A DNA stretch of 64,000 nt, from contig JAQJVL010000327.1 in NCBI GenBank assembly GCA_035578905.1, forward strand, positions 319,001 through 383,000. Reading direction: 5' to 3'. The notes beneath the pieces are model-generated. The model made no database searches. It was not told the origin of the DNA and saw only the letters and a program-made list of their open reading frames with translations. Positions within the stretch are counted from its first letter, which is position 1. The number at the start of each line of letters is the position of its first letter. Source of the DNA: Stictocephala bisonia (taxonomy: Eukaryota; Arthropoda; Insecta; Hemiptera; Membracidae). Of the stretch, positions 34,974-47,021 are shown piece by piece. The position numbers and the translations under genes were made by a program.

Positions 34974-37413
34974 CCCTTAATTACACGCTAAGCAGCATAG
35001 CGTGCCGTATTGTTTAGTTATCTTCACTTTTATATATTTTTTGGTAAATCTATTTTAAATGCGTACCAAGTATTCTCTCTTTGTCTCTTTCAGAGCAAAA
35101 CGGAAGTGGTGGGGAGTGCCAAATGGCTGCATTCAGTTGCCAGTACAGCTTCAAGTCGACCGGTCACGTCTTTGCGGCACACTGTACCGCTATCATGTAG
35201 CAATGTATGTTTTTACTATACGTTACTGCATTCTTATATTTCATTACTTTATTTGATTGCCTATTTTATTATCTCTATCATTTTTGCATGTTGATTTATT
35301 CCTCAATATTGTTACTATATGTATTATTTTATTATAAAATGTTATCTCGTTGCAAGTCTCGCAGATTGACAAATGATGAACTCTCGACTATTTTACAAGA
35401 GCTGTCAGACGAGGAGAGAAATGTAGAGCTTCACGAAGATGAAAACTTCGACCTTAGTGATGACAGTGATGCTGAAGACAGCAACATCATTGAGGATCAG
35501 CACTCCAGCGACAGTGAGCAGTCTGCAGATGATGAAATGGATGAAACTGTAAGTAACACCCAAGATTTTGATGTTTTCATGGGCCAGGGCAAGAAATGTG
35601 AAGAGTTTTGGCCTAGTAGTCCACTTGCATTGCCTTCAAAAACTAATTCCAGAAATATTATAAAAGTATTACCAGGACCTAAACGAGTAGCAAGAGATGC
35701 TAAATCAGAAATATATTGTATTCTAAAATTCTTTTCTATGCCAATATTTGATAAAATAGTTCATTACAGTAATATTTTTATTGAAAAAAGGCTATTATCT
35801 GGTAGATTTTTCAAGGCCTAGAGAATATGGAACTGCCTCCCGTATAGGAGTAATGGCTCTTTTAGGTATTTTGTTTATGTTGTCCATAAACAAAGGTGCA
35901 GAGCTGATGCTAGACGAGCCTGGAAATCAAATGGAACCGGTCTCATGATTTGCAGAGCTGCCTATGGCTTAAACAGGTTTAGATTTCTGCTTCAGTCACT
36001 TCGTTTTGACGATACAAATTCATGAGTAGAAAGAGTCAAATTGGATAAGTTGGCAGCAATACGTGAAGTATATTCAGAGTTAAATGACAATTTTCAAATT
36101 AGTTATAGTTTGTCAGAGTTTGTTACGATTGACGAGATGCTGCACTCCTTTCTTGGACGCTGCAGTTTCGTTATGTACATGCCAAATATGCCGGCAAAAT
36201 ACGGCCTAAAGTTGTACTCTATGTGTGATGCAAAAACATACTATGTTTATAACTTCGAAATTTATTTTGGAATGCAGGTACGAGGGCCTTTTGCTGTTTC
36301 CAACAAAGCAACCGATGTGGTCAAACGATTAGTTGAACCAATAAAAAACTCTAATAGAAATCTGACTACTGATAACTACTATACAAGCTATGAATTGGCT
36401 ATGTATTTGTTGGAAAATGGATTTACATTACTAGGAACAATGAAAAAAAAATAAGCCTCAAATCCCTAGAGAGTTTCTGGCCAGTCGCTATCGTGAAACT
36501 CAAACATCACCTTTTGGTTTCCAAGACACTTGCAGCCTAGTTTCATATGTTCCAAATCAAAACAAAGCTGTTATTTTGTTGTCAACATTAGATGACTCTG
36601 CAGAAATTGATCCTGAAACGAGAAAACCTGCCATGATTTTAGATTACTATAGTACGAAAGAAGATGTTGACACCGTAGATCAGAAGTGTGCCAACTATAG
36701 CACTAAGAGAAAAACACGAAGATCGCCACTAGCCCTTTTCTTTAGATTTTTAGTCATGGCTGGTGTAAATGCATATGTAATATATGTGGCAAACAACATA
36801 ATCAATAACGAAGCCAAAAAGTCACGAATGGAGTTTTTAGAGAGTTTAGCATTCTCTCCTTCATGACCATTTGAAATCTAGGGCAAATACAAAAAACCTT
36901 CCGTTAGATGTAAAGGCGTTTTTGTCACGATACAGAGAGGAACAGCCAGCTGCAATACAAGCTCCAGTTCAAGCAAGGTCATGAATGTGGTAAACACAGG
37001 AACAATAAAACAACAGTGCGCTGCTCTGAATGCCAACGATTTGTTTGTAGGAACCACACTGTTGCAAAAGTTGTCTGTCATAGCTGTACTGTACAATCAT
37101 CTGATGATGAATAAATTGTAAATAATTTAGTTTGTTCCTAAATGTTAGTTTGTTGTAGTGCTATAAAAGTAGTATATATGATAATATTATTTTTAGTAAT
37201 AATAATTCACAAGATAAACTACAAGATATTATAGTATTCAACTGCTACATATAATATTCAATTTGTAAAAATATACGTTTATTACCTGTTTATTCGTTGT
37301 AATTTATTGCCCTGCACACTAATTAATACATACGAAACCTCATATTGTTGATTAGAAAAGGTAAAGACGTAAAAGCACTGATCGCTGGAAACACTGATGC
37401 GTGTAACAGAGGG
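34974..37413 (+). mobile_element. piggyBac element, 2,440 bp, in a TTAA site of the satellite
   Basis: TTAA at 34970-34973 and 37414-37417 flanks the element, and the consensus satellite has CTTTAATGAACC at exactly this place. The ends CCCTTAATTACACGC (left) and, inverted, CCCTCTGTTACACGC (right) match at 12 of 15 positions. TTAA target choice, CCC-starting TIRs and the internal transposase together identify piggyBac. Confidence 0.92.
35339..37114 (+). pseudogene. piggyBac transposase pseudogene
   Basis: The start ATG at 35339 leads to an acidic N-terminal region (LSDEERNVELHEDE, then Asp/Ser-rich), usual for piggyBac. The first catalytic Asp lies in [13 protein letters not shown] (near 36125-36165), the second in [10 protein letters not shown] (near 36365-36390) and the third in DTVDQKCANYSTKR (near 36670-36710). 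The zinc-binding C-terminal domain VRCSECQRFVCRNHT is near 37015-37055 and the stop is at 37112. Breaks include a frameshift at about 35800-35890, a TGA at 36023, a frameshift in the A-run near 36445 and a stop or frame change between 36864 and 36985. The copy is therefore dead, but all three catalytic Asp codons survive. Confidence 0.88.
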
Positions 37414-37905
37414 TTAATGAACCACGACATCGGGTCCAAGTCAGAGAGTAAGTGGTCTTTCAAAGGAAGTTACAGCCACACGTTGGCCATAAGGATAATT
37501 AAATCACATCATTAATGAACCACGACATCGGGTCCAAGTCAGAGAGTAAGTGGCCTTTCACAGGAAGTTACAGCCACACGTAGGCCATAAGGATAATTAA
37601 ATCACATCTTTAATGAACCACGACATCGGGTCCAAGTCAGAGAGTAAGTGGCCTTTCACAGGAGGTTACAGCCACACGTAGGCCATAAGGATAATTAAAT
37701 CACATCTTTAATGAACCACGACATCGGGTCCAAGTCAGAGAGTAAGTGGCCTTTCACAGGAAGTTACAGCCACACGTAGGCCATAAGGATAATTAAATCA
37801 CATCTTTAATGAACCACGACATCGGGTCCAAGTCAGAGAGTAAGTGGCCTTTCACAGGAAGTTACAGCCACACGTAGGCCATAAGGACGATCGAAAATAA
37901 ATCTT
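37414..37905. repeat. 98-bp satellite, right part (five copies)
   Basis: Units with CATCGGGTCCAAGTCAGAGAG start every 98 bp (37428, 37526 and so on) and are nearly identical. They are the youngest-looking part of the array. Confidence 0.96.
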
Positions 37906-39191
37906 TAATGAACCACAAAATCAACCAGGCCCAAGTCAGATATTCCGAAGCTTTACAATCCGAAGGGATGATCACTTTTGTATCAACCATAACAGCAGAT
38001 GAAAAGGAACTCCAGTAACTCCAGTACTCAAATCATTTCTACATGAAACTCCAGATGATATTAATTGTTATTATTAGATAAAATCATTTGTTTGTCTCTT
38101 ACAGATAGTTTACCACTTTTTTATTTTTAAAGGATCGGAACAGTTGGTGTTTTTTTCATACGGCCTCTTTAAACTAGGGCGGACTGTTGTAATTTATGAG
38201 TTAGATTTTCTTTCTGCCCAAACTTGATACATTAGTTCGGAATGAGCTCTGTTTCATTAATTGGACCAGGTTGTAAAAGCATTTTTTCTTCTCTTGGCTC
38301 TGTCCCTAAAACTGTTCCATTAATAAGTTAAAATAATAAAGAAATTTGCTTCCACTTTTAACTGAATTTTATCAATTTTACTTCGGAATTTCCAAGATTT
38401 CTACAAGTCAAGAATAATGCTAACACTTCAGAAATACAATAAGTAATAAGCTATTTTTATAATACCTATAATAATTTTAAATTTCTTAAATATAGACTTA
38501 ACCGCAATTTTAACTTATCCAAATAACTTTTAAGAAACCATCTGATTGTTTTGGATTAAAATATATTTATTAAGTTAGTTTTTTAAGTACATTCTAAAAT
38601 TTTACTTTGTAAATATTACTAAACTTCGGCAACACATATTTTAAGGTATTTCAAGGTATTTTTTCCACATCGATATCCACAGTTTTACGTGTGTGGCTAA
38701 CACATTTTTATTGGCTGTATGGAACGTATTTTTTTTTTTTATTTATTTTGAAAATGAAATTTATACCATACAATTTAAATATTTTTAGTATTTCTAGATG
38801 ACTTCAAGTACAACTATATTTGTATCTACTAAACAGTATCTGCGTATTAATAGTGTACTGTAAAAATTCAACAATACATTTTTTATCGATTCTCAAAACG
38901 TAAAACACAGTTAAAAACAAAAAAATTCTTTTTCGGCAAAGATAATAATCTAAAAATTATTATGGAAGATGAAAATTCGCAATAATTGATCCCAGATTAT
39001 CTCTTGAGCCTTATTGTATTTTATATTGAGAGGGGTTGATGAAAGGCTGACTTTTCCAACTGAAGGAACTAAAGCTTCATTACTGGTCCTCTCGAAATAA
39101 TTTAATGTAATCTTTGATACCTAGAAGAATGCTTAATGAATCACAGCTATTTTTCGTACTGTAAATATAATTCAGTAACATTAATTACACT
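37906..39191. other. AT-rich DNA, no feature seen
   Basis: No gene, repeat or RNA is recognised. Confidence 0.5.
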
Positions 39192-39554
39192 CTAACTATA
39201 ATATACCATGTTTGTGCCACTATACTTGTTATTTAGACCACGTGAATAAACCCCTTGTACAAGTAAGTTGGAATTCACAGAATTTATTCCACCACTGTTA
39301 GTAACAAATGGTGTTCTAAATCCAAGAGGAGTAATCATGACACGAAATAATTTTCCTTCAGAACCTATTGGTATGTTATTAAACTCACTTTCGGTTAGGT
39401 AATAAGGTAGATCATGACATGGAATACGTGTATAAGGCGTACAAACAAAAACTTGTTTTATATTTGTATCCATAATGTCACGCCTGTTCGTATAAAACCT
39501 TGCTAGCTCAGGGAGAATGGGGGAGATAGTCCAAGTATACATAGTACTTATCAC
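39192..39554 (-). pseudogene. Endogenous densovirus-like capsid (VP) fragment
   Basis: This 120-codon minus-strand frame resembles part of the structural protein of densoviruses (Parvoviridae of arthropods). It has the segment around a His-Asp-Leu and Tyr-Tyr-Leu pair, then a Pro-x-Gly-Ser turn, then a V-x-x-TPLGFR-TPF-like strand, and a Gln-containing stretch leading to Gly-Leu-Asn-Asn. A full VP would be several times longer; no non-structural gene or terminal hairpins are visible. It is an isolated integrated fossil. The frame is open, which could mean recent integration or chance. The family call is from memory of motif style and needs a profile search. Confidence 0.6.
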
Positions 39555-41545
39555 CTAAATAAAATAAATGTTTCCAAGTTCATTAGTAGTAGCCAGGGAT
39601 TAGGGCGCCACCTTGTTGACCTAAGAATGGTAGGAATCCAACAAGGAAACTTTCCTACAGATGTAAGATGTACTTATGTCTTTGTAAAAGTTCCGTTCTA
39701 GCACTATACCATGAACTGTGTAAATAAATAGTTCTCCTTGTGTTAAAAAAAAACTGTTAAACTAAACACAACTACCTAAATAAAAAAAAAAAAAAATAAG
39801 TAAATAAATACTTATCCTCGTCGCCAAATTTTAAAACACAACATTTTAGTGTGAACTGAAAAACTGAACTGTTTTATTCCCAAAAACATAACTTATTGTT
39901 GAACTTCTAACTTAGTTGAAACAGCCTCGCCTAATCATGCGAATGCAGTGTCTACATGATTAATAATCATAATATAAAAGGTGTAAGTTCTGAAATGAGT
40001 GTAAATGTGATAAGTGGTGTAAAAATTTATATGAAAATAGAGTTTAATAAAAAAAGTTATTGAATTTTATAGCACAAGGCAAGAGAATTCACAATACTTA
40101 GTTTATTGGTAGTCTTAAATTAAACAGGTGTTCATCAAATACCTTATGGTATTAATTATTTTTAAAGCCCTGATAGAAGCCTCAAGTTTTTTATGTAATC
40201 ATCCTGTTGGAAGATTTGCCTGAATATTCCACGCTTTTTATAAACGGGCTAGGCATTTTGAACTAAGTGAGAGGTGGCCATACAAACTGACTGAACCTTT
40301 ATGTTTAGTTCATTTTACAAAATGCCTAAACATACACAGACATATTGTATAATGTCTGTCCAATGGTAAACCACCGCTGTTTTATTAAATGACTAGGCTT
40401 TTTGTAATACGACTGACTACAATTTGCCTGCGACATATATATGAACTAATCATAGATACCTGGAAAAAAGCGTATTACGACATACCTTTCCAGAAATTAC
40501 TGTCTGTAGATTTCATGTTAAGTATAATCATTCCAGGGAAACCGTTTTATTGAGTTTTGCTTTAGAAAATTGTTCTTAAAACAATAACTCAGTTGTTACT
40601 TGTTAAAACACCAAAGTTCAAATTCGGATATTTGTGGAAATCTGAAAGATAAACATTTTAAATTATGTTCTTTATTGTAACATTTTATTTTTATTTATTA
40701 TCAGTCAACTTAAACCACTATTAAAGTAGTAAAACTGAAAAAAATCCAAATATTATTTTCAAGTTGCAATAAAATAAAACACAAATTTATATTATATTTT
40801 TGAATATATGTTTCGATGTTGTATCCAAAGTTACAGTCCCACAGAATCAAATATTGCTTACCACACCTGGTCTGCCAATCATGTAAGTGCAATGAATAAG
40901 AGAGGAAAGTAAATTCTTTGACTACTTTGAATATTATATTAAACGGAGTACTTACGTTATTGTGGTTGAAATAAACATGTTCCTAAGAAATTTAAACTAA
41001 GATTAACTTGTTTACATGACTTGATTAGATTAGAGCAGTATACGAGCATTTGTCTTTTAATCTTTTTTAATAAGTGATCTCATAAAATTGACACTATTAT
41101 AACAATTACCACTTTAAAAAGTGTACCCTCACTATTGTGGTTCTAGTTTCAACAAACCTATTGACTTTATGGAATTTTAACTTGTTTCAAATAAAATAAT
41201 AAATATACCTATGTGGATATAAACAATAATTTTTAGATTTATATAAATTTATAAATGTGGATATAAATTTATAAATAATAAATTTAATAAAAAATGAAAT
41301 CTCTTCATAGAATAACTCATATGTACCATATTTAGTTAATAATAATTAGTATTGTTGTAAAATTATTCATTTCAATCACTAATCAAAAACTCTAATTTTA
41401 ATTCTAATACATTTATTATAGCATAACTCAACATTAATTTACAATAATTTTCCAAAAATTTTTTCAATATCAAATATTTTTACTAATGAAAAGCCAGTCT
41501 AGTGTTAAAGGAATTGACTAGTGTTAAACTAAAGGCGGCACGTCT
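39555..41545. other. AT-rich DNA, no gene seen
   Basis: A poly-A tract lies at about 39782-39796 (possible retroposed end). Nothing else is supported. Confidence 0.5.
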
Positions 41546-42067
41546 ACCCGGCACCAAATCTGACCACCGCTCTAAGGTTAATCAGGCGTTACTAATGTCA
41601 CAACTTAACCCGGCACCGAGACAGTTTGAAGGTAGGGGAGCTGGGTTCCCCTCCACAACACCAAACATACGCCCCTCATTCTCTTCTTTCCCTCCCTCGA
41701 ACCCTAGGCATCTCATCGCCCTAACTCCTTTAACCTAACCTAACCTAACCTAACCTAACCTAACCTATTGAACAAAGCGTTGCCTTCATTTTACAAAGCT
41801 CACCCCATTCATTTTAAAACCATCACACACCTTCGTTTAGTAAAGCTCGGTCCCCGGACATGGACAGCGCGAACCTACGGCACCTTACGAAAAGGGGAGG
41901 TGATTAGGGGAGGGGAAAGAGAAAGGAGGGGTTGGGAGGGGGTAGTGTAGGTGGAATGGGTAAGAGGGGTGGCTGGTGCCGGGTTGACATACTGTCATGG
42001 CGGCCAGTGAAAGGTCCAGTGCCGGGTTGACGTGTTTTTTTATAACATATAAAGCTTGGTGCCGGGT
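41546..42067. mobile_element. Foldback-like element with central CCTAA array
   Basis: The motif ACCCGGCACC occurs at 41546 and 41608 on the left. Its inverse GGTGCCGGGT or AGTGCCGGGT occurs at 41975, 42018 and 42058 on the right. CT-rich DNA on the left (41640-41705) mirrors GA-rich DNA on the right (41883-41970). The centre holds (CCTAA)n. The arrangement parallels the element at 29852-30523 with different end sequences. No clear target-site duplication was found, so the exact ends are uncertain. Confidence 0.55.
41730..41767 (-). repeat. Interstitial (CCTAA)n telomere-type block
   Basis: Seven or so perfect TAACC units, the complement of the insect telomere repeat, lie at the centre of the foldback-like structure. 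Confidence 0.92.
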
Positions 42068-42500
42068 TGATGAACTCCCAAACTAAAACATATGGTATAA
42101 TACTTTAGAAGAATCACTGGTTGAGATCAGCTTCATCAAACCAATATTATCACATACTAAAAACATTGATAATATATTTGCCATTCTCTACTCGCTTTTC
42201 ACAATTATTGACAAGAATACCTTCTTTATCTATATAATTTATCTTATCACGAGCAGCCATGATCTATTATAGGTAGTCTAACTCAATGCCGAAGTTTTAA
42301 GTTTGTTCTCATACTAAAAATATCATAAAAAATTTATTATATACTTGTAATTACATACATCATTTCACTGTGTTTATTAATATTATTTACTTTAAAATAG
42401 TTTTTTTTTTTTTATATATATTATAATAGTTATTGTTACTTTATTCAGTTGCAATTACTGTATTTAAAAACAAAACTGTTATAATTTTAATTATTTTTGT
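42068..42500. other. AT-rich DNA, no feature seen
   Basis: Only a poly-T tract near 42401-42412 is notable. Confidence 0.5.
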
Positions 42501-42565
42501 ATCAGGTTAAGTGGAAGAAGGGACTTTCTAGTCCCAACTTCGCTTGGTTAAATAAAGACATTTTT
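42501..42565 (+). mobile_element. 3' end of a retroposon with hairpin
   Basis: GGGACTTTCTAGTCCC (42520-42535) is a perfect 6-bp hairpin with a 4-nt loop, followed by AATAAAGACATTT and then CATTT repeats. A hairpin just before a simple-repeat tail is usual for non-LTR elements or SINEs, whose RT recognises the 3' stem-loop. Confidence 0.55.
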
Positions 42566-43208
42566 CATTTCATTTCATTTCATTTCATTTCATTTCATTT
42601 CATTTCATTTCATTTCATTTCATTTCATTTCATTTCATTTCATTTCATTTCATTTCATTTCATTTCATTTCATTTCATTTCATTTCATTTCATTTCATTT
42701 CATTTCATTTCATTTCATTTCATTTCATTTCATTTCATTTCATTTCATTTCATTTCATTTCATTTCATTTCATTTCATTTCATTTCATTTCATTTCATTT
42801 CATTTCATTTCATTTCATTTCATTTCATTTCATTTCATTTCATTTCATTTCATTTCATTTCATTTCATTTCATTTCATTTCATTTCATTTCATTTCATTT
42901 CATTTCATTTCATTTCATTTCATTTCATTTCATTTCATTTCATTTCATTTCATTTCATTTCATTTCATTTCATTTCATTTCATTTCATTTCATTTCATTT
43001 CATTTCATTTCATTTCATTTCATTTCATTTCATTTCATTTCATTTCATTTCATTTCATTTCATTTCATTTCATTTCATTTCATTTCATTTCATTTCATTT
43101 CATTTCATTTCATTTCATTTCATTTCATTTCATTTCATTTCATTTCATTTCATTTCATTTCATTTCATTTCATTTCATTTCATTTCATTTCATTTTCATT
43201 TCATTTCA
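42566..43208. repeat. (CATTT)n microsatellite, 126 uninterrupted units
   Basis: CATTT repeats without a single change from 42566 to 43195 (630 bp). One extra T at 43196 and two to three more units follow. The long ORF through it (HFISF repeats) is a side effect of the repeat, because five-base units keep all frames of this strand free of stops. Confidence 0.98.
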
Positions 43209-44870
43209 AAAATATCATTGTTTCTGCAAATACCATTAATAGCAAATATTCATTGAATAAATCTTATTGTATCTAATTTTAGAATTTGTTATTTTTAACT
43301 ATTGTATATACAAGCCAAACAGAAGACAATAGAAATTAAACATGTTAAGTAAATTATCATATTCTTTATTGACAAAAGAAGTATTTTGTAGATTGGTATT
43401 TAGACATTATAACTTGATACATAACAGTAAAAAAATACTCTTTTTTATGAGATGTGGTTTACAATAGTATTTAAGTAATAACTAATTGAAAACAAAGCAG
43501 GCTTTACTGTCTTCTGTTAACTGGATTCCCGTATAGTAATTAGGCTTAATTCAAAAATAATTCTTACTTTATTGCAAAACACCTGTCTTAAGCTATTAAT
43601 TTTGTTTTTCAGTTGCATAAAGTTGACTTGGAGTTATTTGTGAAAACAACATCAACCAAATATTCTCTAAGTTTCATGATCTGCAATATGAGATGATTCA
43701 GGAATCATATTCAATATTGTTGTAAAATAATTATGTCCTAAAAATGTCAAAAATCATCACCTGAAAATGTTACCAAATATTTGTTTTAATAATTTCAAAC
43801 TAAGTAAATTATTATATCATATTAAGTTTAATATAATTTAAGATTATATAATTTTATTATAGCCTCACTTCAGTTAATAGTTGGAAGTTATTTAGTTTTT
43901 ACTCTATTAAAAAAAGTGTCCAGTGTAAACATTCTACAAACAGATGTGTTAGTAAAATGTGTAATAATGTGCTTTAAGATATATTTGTATTTTAAAACAG
44001 CTGGAGTTTTGAAGATGAACTAAAACAATTTTCTCTGAACATTTTATTTTAATAAATGTGACTATCCCTACTTACAAAGTGTCTCTGACCTCCTAACAGA
44101 GCTCTTTAAATATAATAAGTCCACAAACCTCTATCCCCATTAAAATAGTTTTATTAAAAGAAGAGTGGTGAAGCCAGCTTTACAACTGGGTGAGATCAAT
44201 CTGATTGTTCTACTTGCACATTAATAACTTAGCTGCAGTTTAGAAGAAAGAAGAAATCTCATTTATAATTCATAAATGTTGATCAGTTAACATTATCATT
44301 TACCTTTTTTAAAACGTTCAGTTTGGACATTTAAAAAAATATAATTGAAATTAAAATATACTCATTCATTAACATTTCCGAACTCCATAAGTATTTTTGA
44401 AGTCAGCACGAATTCCCCTCTCCCCTCACATGTGTCTCAATGCTCTACTAATTATGCTATTTTAGCCCAAACAACACCTGAACTATATAATTTATTTTAA
44501 GCCTAGAAGGCCATGAGGACTATTTTATTAATTTATGTACTTCAACTCGAACATATGTTAACCATATTTACTCATTAAACATATAATTTATTTCGTATCT
44601 CAACTTATGAGTATTTCTGATTTAATATTTGATTTTTTAGTTACATTTACCCCCCAAATAAGTTCCATTCAAAAGTTTGCAACTTGACGCCCAACGTACT
44701 GGCTTTGAAAAGTGTATGGAGTCCTAGTAATAAATAGCTTCCAAAACTTGACCCATAATTTAGGCCTAAGCATAATTAAAAATTCATAATTTTCTCATCA
44801 TCTATTATAATTATAATACTATTTAAAAGCCTTAATTTATCATTTAAGTAAAATATCAAATAACAACAAA
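43209..44870. other. AT-rich DNA, no feature seen
   Basis: No gene, repeat or RNA is recognised. Confidence 0.5.
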
Positions 44871-45188
44871 ATGTCTCAAAAAACGTTCAATTTACGTGAT
44901 AAACATGACCGAACTACTGGTACCCATCGACAGACTACAGAAGTAACTACAAGCACTAGAACTACACAATTAACTCCAAATATGGACACTAGTGAGGGAC
45001 GATCTTTGTTTGGTGACTCATCAGATGAGCCATTTTTCGTTTATAATATTTCACCACTAAATGTTAACAACCAAAACGACGCCACTCAATGCGCAATCGA
45101 AGAAGAACTAACAGATTCGAACAGAATCCTGGGATGTCCACGTGACGTGCGTCAGCCAATCACCACCCACCTTACAAACTGTAGGTGA
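44871..45188 (+). CDS. Unrecognised 105-codon ORF, Thr/Asp-rich
   Basis: The ORF starts in an ATG-favourable context (AACAAAATGTCTC) and is less AT-biased than its surroundings. The product is polar, with a Thr-rich part (residues about 15-40), an SSDEPFFVYN patch and no membrane segment or known motif. Similar polar and acidic stretches appear further on (46000-46030, 46700-47020). The ORF may therefore be the first exon or intact front of a larger decayed gene. I do not know its function; chance or a viral/transposon accessory gene are alternatives. Confidence 0.3.
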   Translation: MSQKTFNLRDKHDRTTGTHRQTTEVTTSTRTTQLTPNMDTSEGRSLFGDSSDEPFFVYNISPLNVNNQNDATQCAIEEELTDSNRILGCPRDVRQPITTHLTNCR

Positions 45189-45979
45189 CTCTAGTTCGCC
45201 ACATGACTACCTTTTGAAGCAAATCGCATTAATCATGGACAGTAAAGTTAAAAATAACCTAAGTGAGATTGAAAAAAACAACAATATCTGATTTGATAAT
45301 TCAAAACAAAACCGATCCTATAAACTAATTGACGCCCCCTACGCTTCCAACCAAAGCATATATTGGATATATTTTAGACATTTCTAAAGACAATCATCAA
45401 AGACCAGTATCTCAACTCAAAAAATCAATTTTAAAATATATTTTTTAGTTGTTTTACGAGTATTATTGAGAATACACGAGAATTACGAAAATTAATTTTG
45501 AGTCCATGATAATGTCAGAAAAGCACAGGTGTTAAACTAATCAGTTTCACATAATTACAAACTATACTATTGTTAAATATTATATTTTAAATAGATATTC
45601 GATATTAAACAAAAGATAGAATCTAAATTATTCTCATAATATGTAATTAATTTTAATTGCATCCACCATGATGAGTATTAAATGCCTCGTCTCTATCTAA
45701 ATAACTTTCAAGATGTTTTATTGACTCGATAAAACGGAGGGATTGATAATTACAACTTCTATTAGTAATACGATTAAAACATTTTCTACCATGAAAAATA
45801 AGTCCTTGGCCAAAATTTGAAGTTATTATTGGATTCTTAAAAACAAAAAGTTATTGTTTTGGAGTTTTATTAGGAGTTAGTTATAAGAAATTCAAAGAAC
45901 TCTGAATTAGAATCATACCAGTAGCTAACATGGAGATAATATATTTATAATGCTTTAGTTACTATAATATATCGTAACA
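45189..45979. other. AT-rich DNA between unrecognised ORFs
   Basis: Nothing is supported here; it could hold an intron or decayed coding sequence of the flanking pieces. Confidence 0.35.
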
Positions 45980-47021
45980 GGTGACAAGAATGCACGTCTC
46001 ATCACTGACAGTGACAGCGATGTGTAAGATAACCTAGATCAACGGCCTTACATCAACCCAACCGTTGAAAAAATTGAATACTCCAACCACCTCCTAAGAA
46101 ATTATAGCAACAAGATAAGAGATTTAGTGACAACTTGTTTAAAATAATACCAAAGGTCCTTCGTCTCCATACTGCTATATCAAAAACTGTAAAATATACT
46201 GTAGATGTAATCAAAATGAGACGATGCATGACAAAATCCTAAACTTGACAAAGAACTTGCTTAGTGGACCAAGTCCACTATGTCGTATTCAAACACGAAA
46301 TGTTGAGAACGGAGATACTTTTGCGATGGTTTCAAGAAAAAAGAAAAAAATAGTTCCTGAGTTAAAGGAGTAAGGAATGTACCAAAAAATTAAGACATCT
46401 GTAGAGCTTTTTGTAGAATACGCAAAAGGCCTAATATGAAAATGTTAACAGCAATGACGCTGAGGATAAAAATCTGTAGGGCGGTTTACAGGTAGCGGTG
46501 TTGGTTATATACCCGAATCAGATTGTCTTAACCAATGGAAAACTCGAGAATTTTCTAACCCATTAAAACACAGTAGTATGTTTTTGGGAGGGGTAAAGTG
46601 TTGTTAGCATATCGCTTAATCACCCGGAATCTAGAAATAACTCCGGCAGACAACACCTACACCCACTTCATGATCTTCGAGTTAGTTGTTACTCCTAAAA
46701 TGGTGGCTATCGATGAGCAAAGTGAAGAGGAGGAGTATTATTACAATTCGGACGAGATTCCTGACACCGACGATTATATGAAGAGTGGAAGCATCTTTTC
46801 ATTTACACAAGACATACCTACTGAAGAGGACTAAATTAATCGATGACGAAATTGCTGATACCGATGATGTGGAGGACGAAAGCATCTTTACAGAAGAGAT
46901 TCCTGATACTAATGAAGGTTCATCATACATGTCAACCCCAACAACTACTAGTTTAAGTGTGAACGATATTGAAATTAATACAACAACTGTTTCTCGTCTT
47001 ACTTATGTTATGAGACAGTAA
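45980..47021 (+). pseudogene. Unrecognised decayed coding region (acidic protein)
   Basis: Frame-hopping reads look protein-like: ARLITDSDSD near 46000; KNLLSGPSPL and VSRKKKK between 46240 and 46350; GSGVGYIPESDCLNQW near 46493-46540. The ORFs 46598-46834 and 46785-47021 both hold acidic IPDT(D/N)-containing segments. Stops and frameshifts separate these pieces. The density of acidic and polar residues and the reduced AT bias suggest an old gene. I could not assign it; a degraded viral or large-transposon gene is possible. Confidence 0.3.

Noticed and set aside
41502..41950. Two ORFs of 78 and 60 codons
   Set aside because: They overlap the foldback-like element and its low-complexity CT/GA arms and telomere block; no motifs.
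42497..43276. 259-codon ORF of HFISF repeats
   Set aside because: Pure translation of a CATTT microsatellite; a five-base repeat without stops keeps the frames open automatically.
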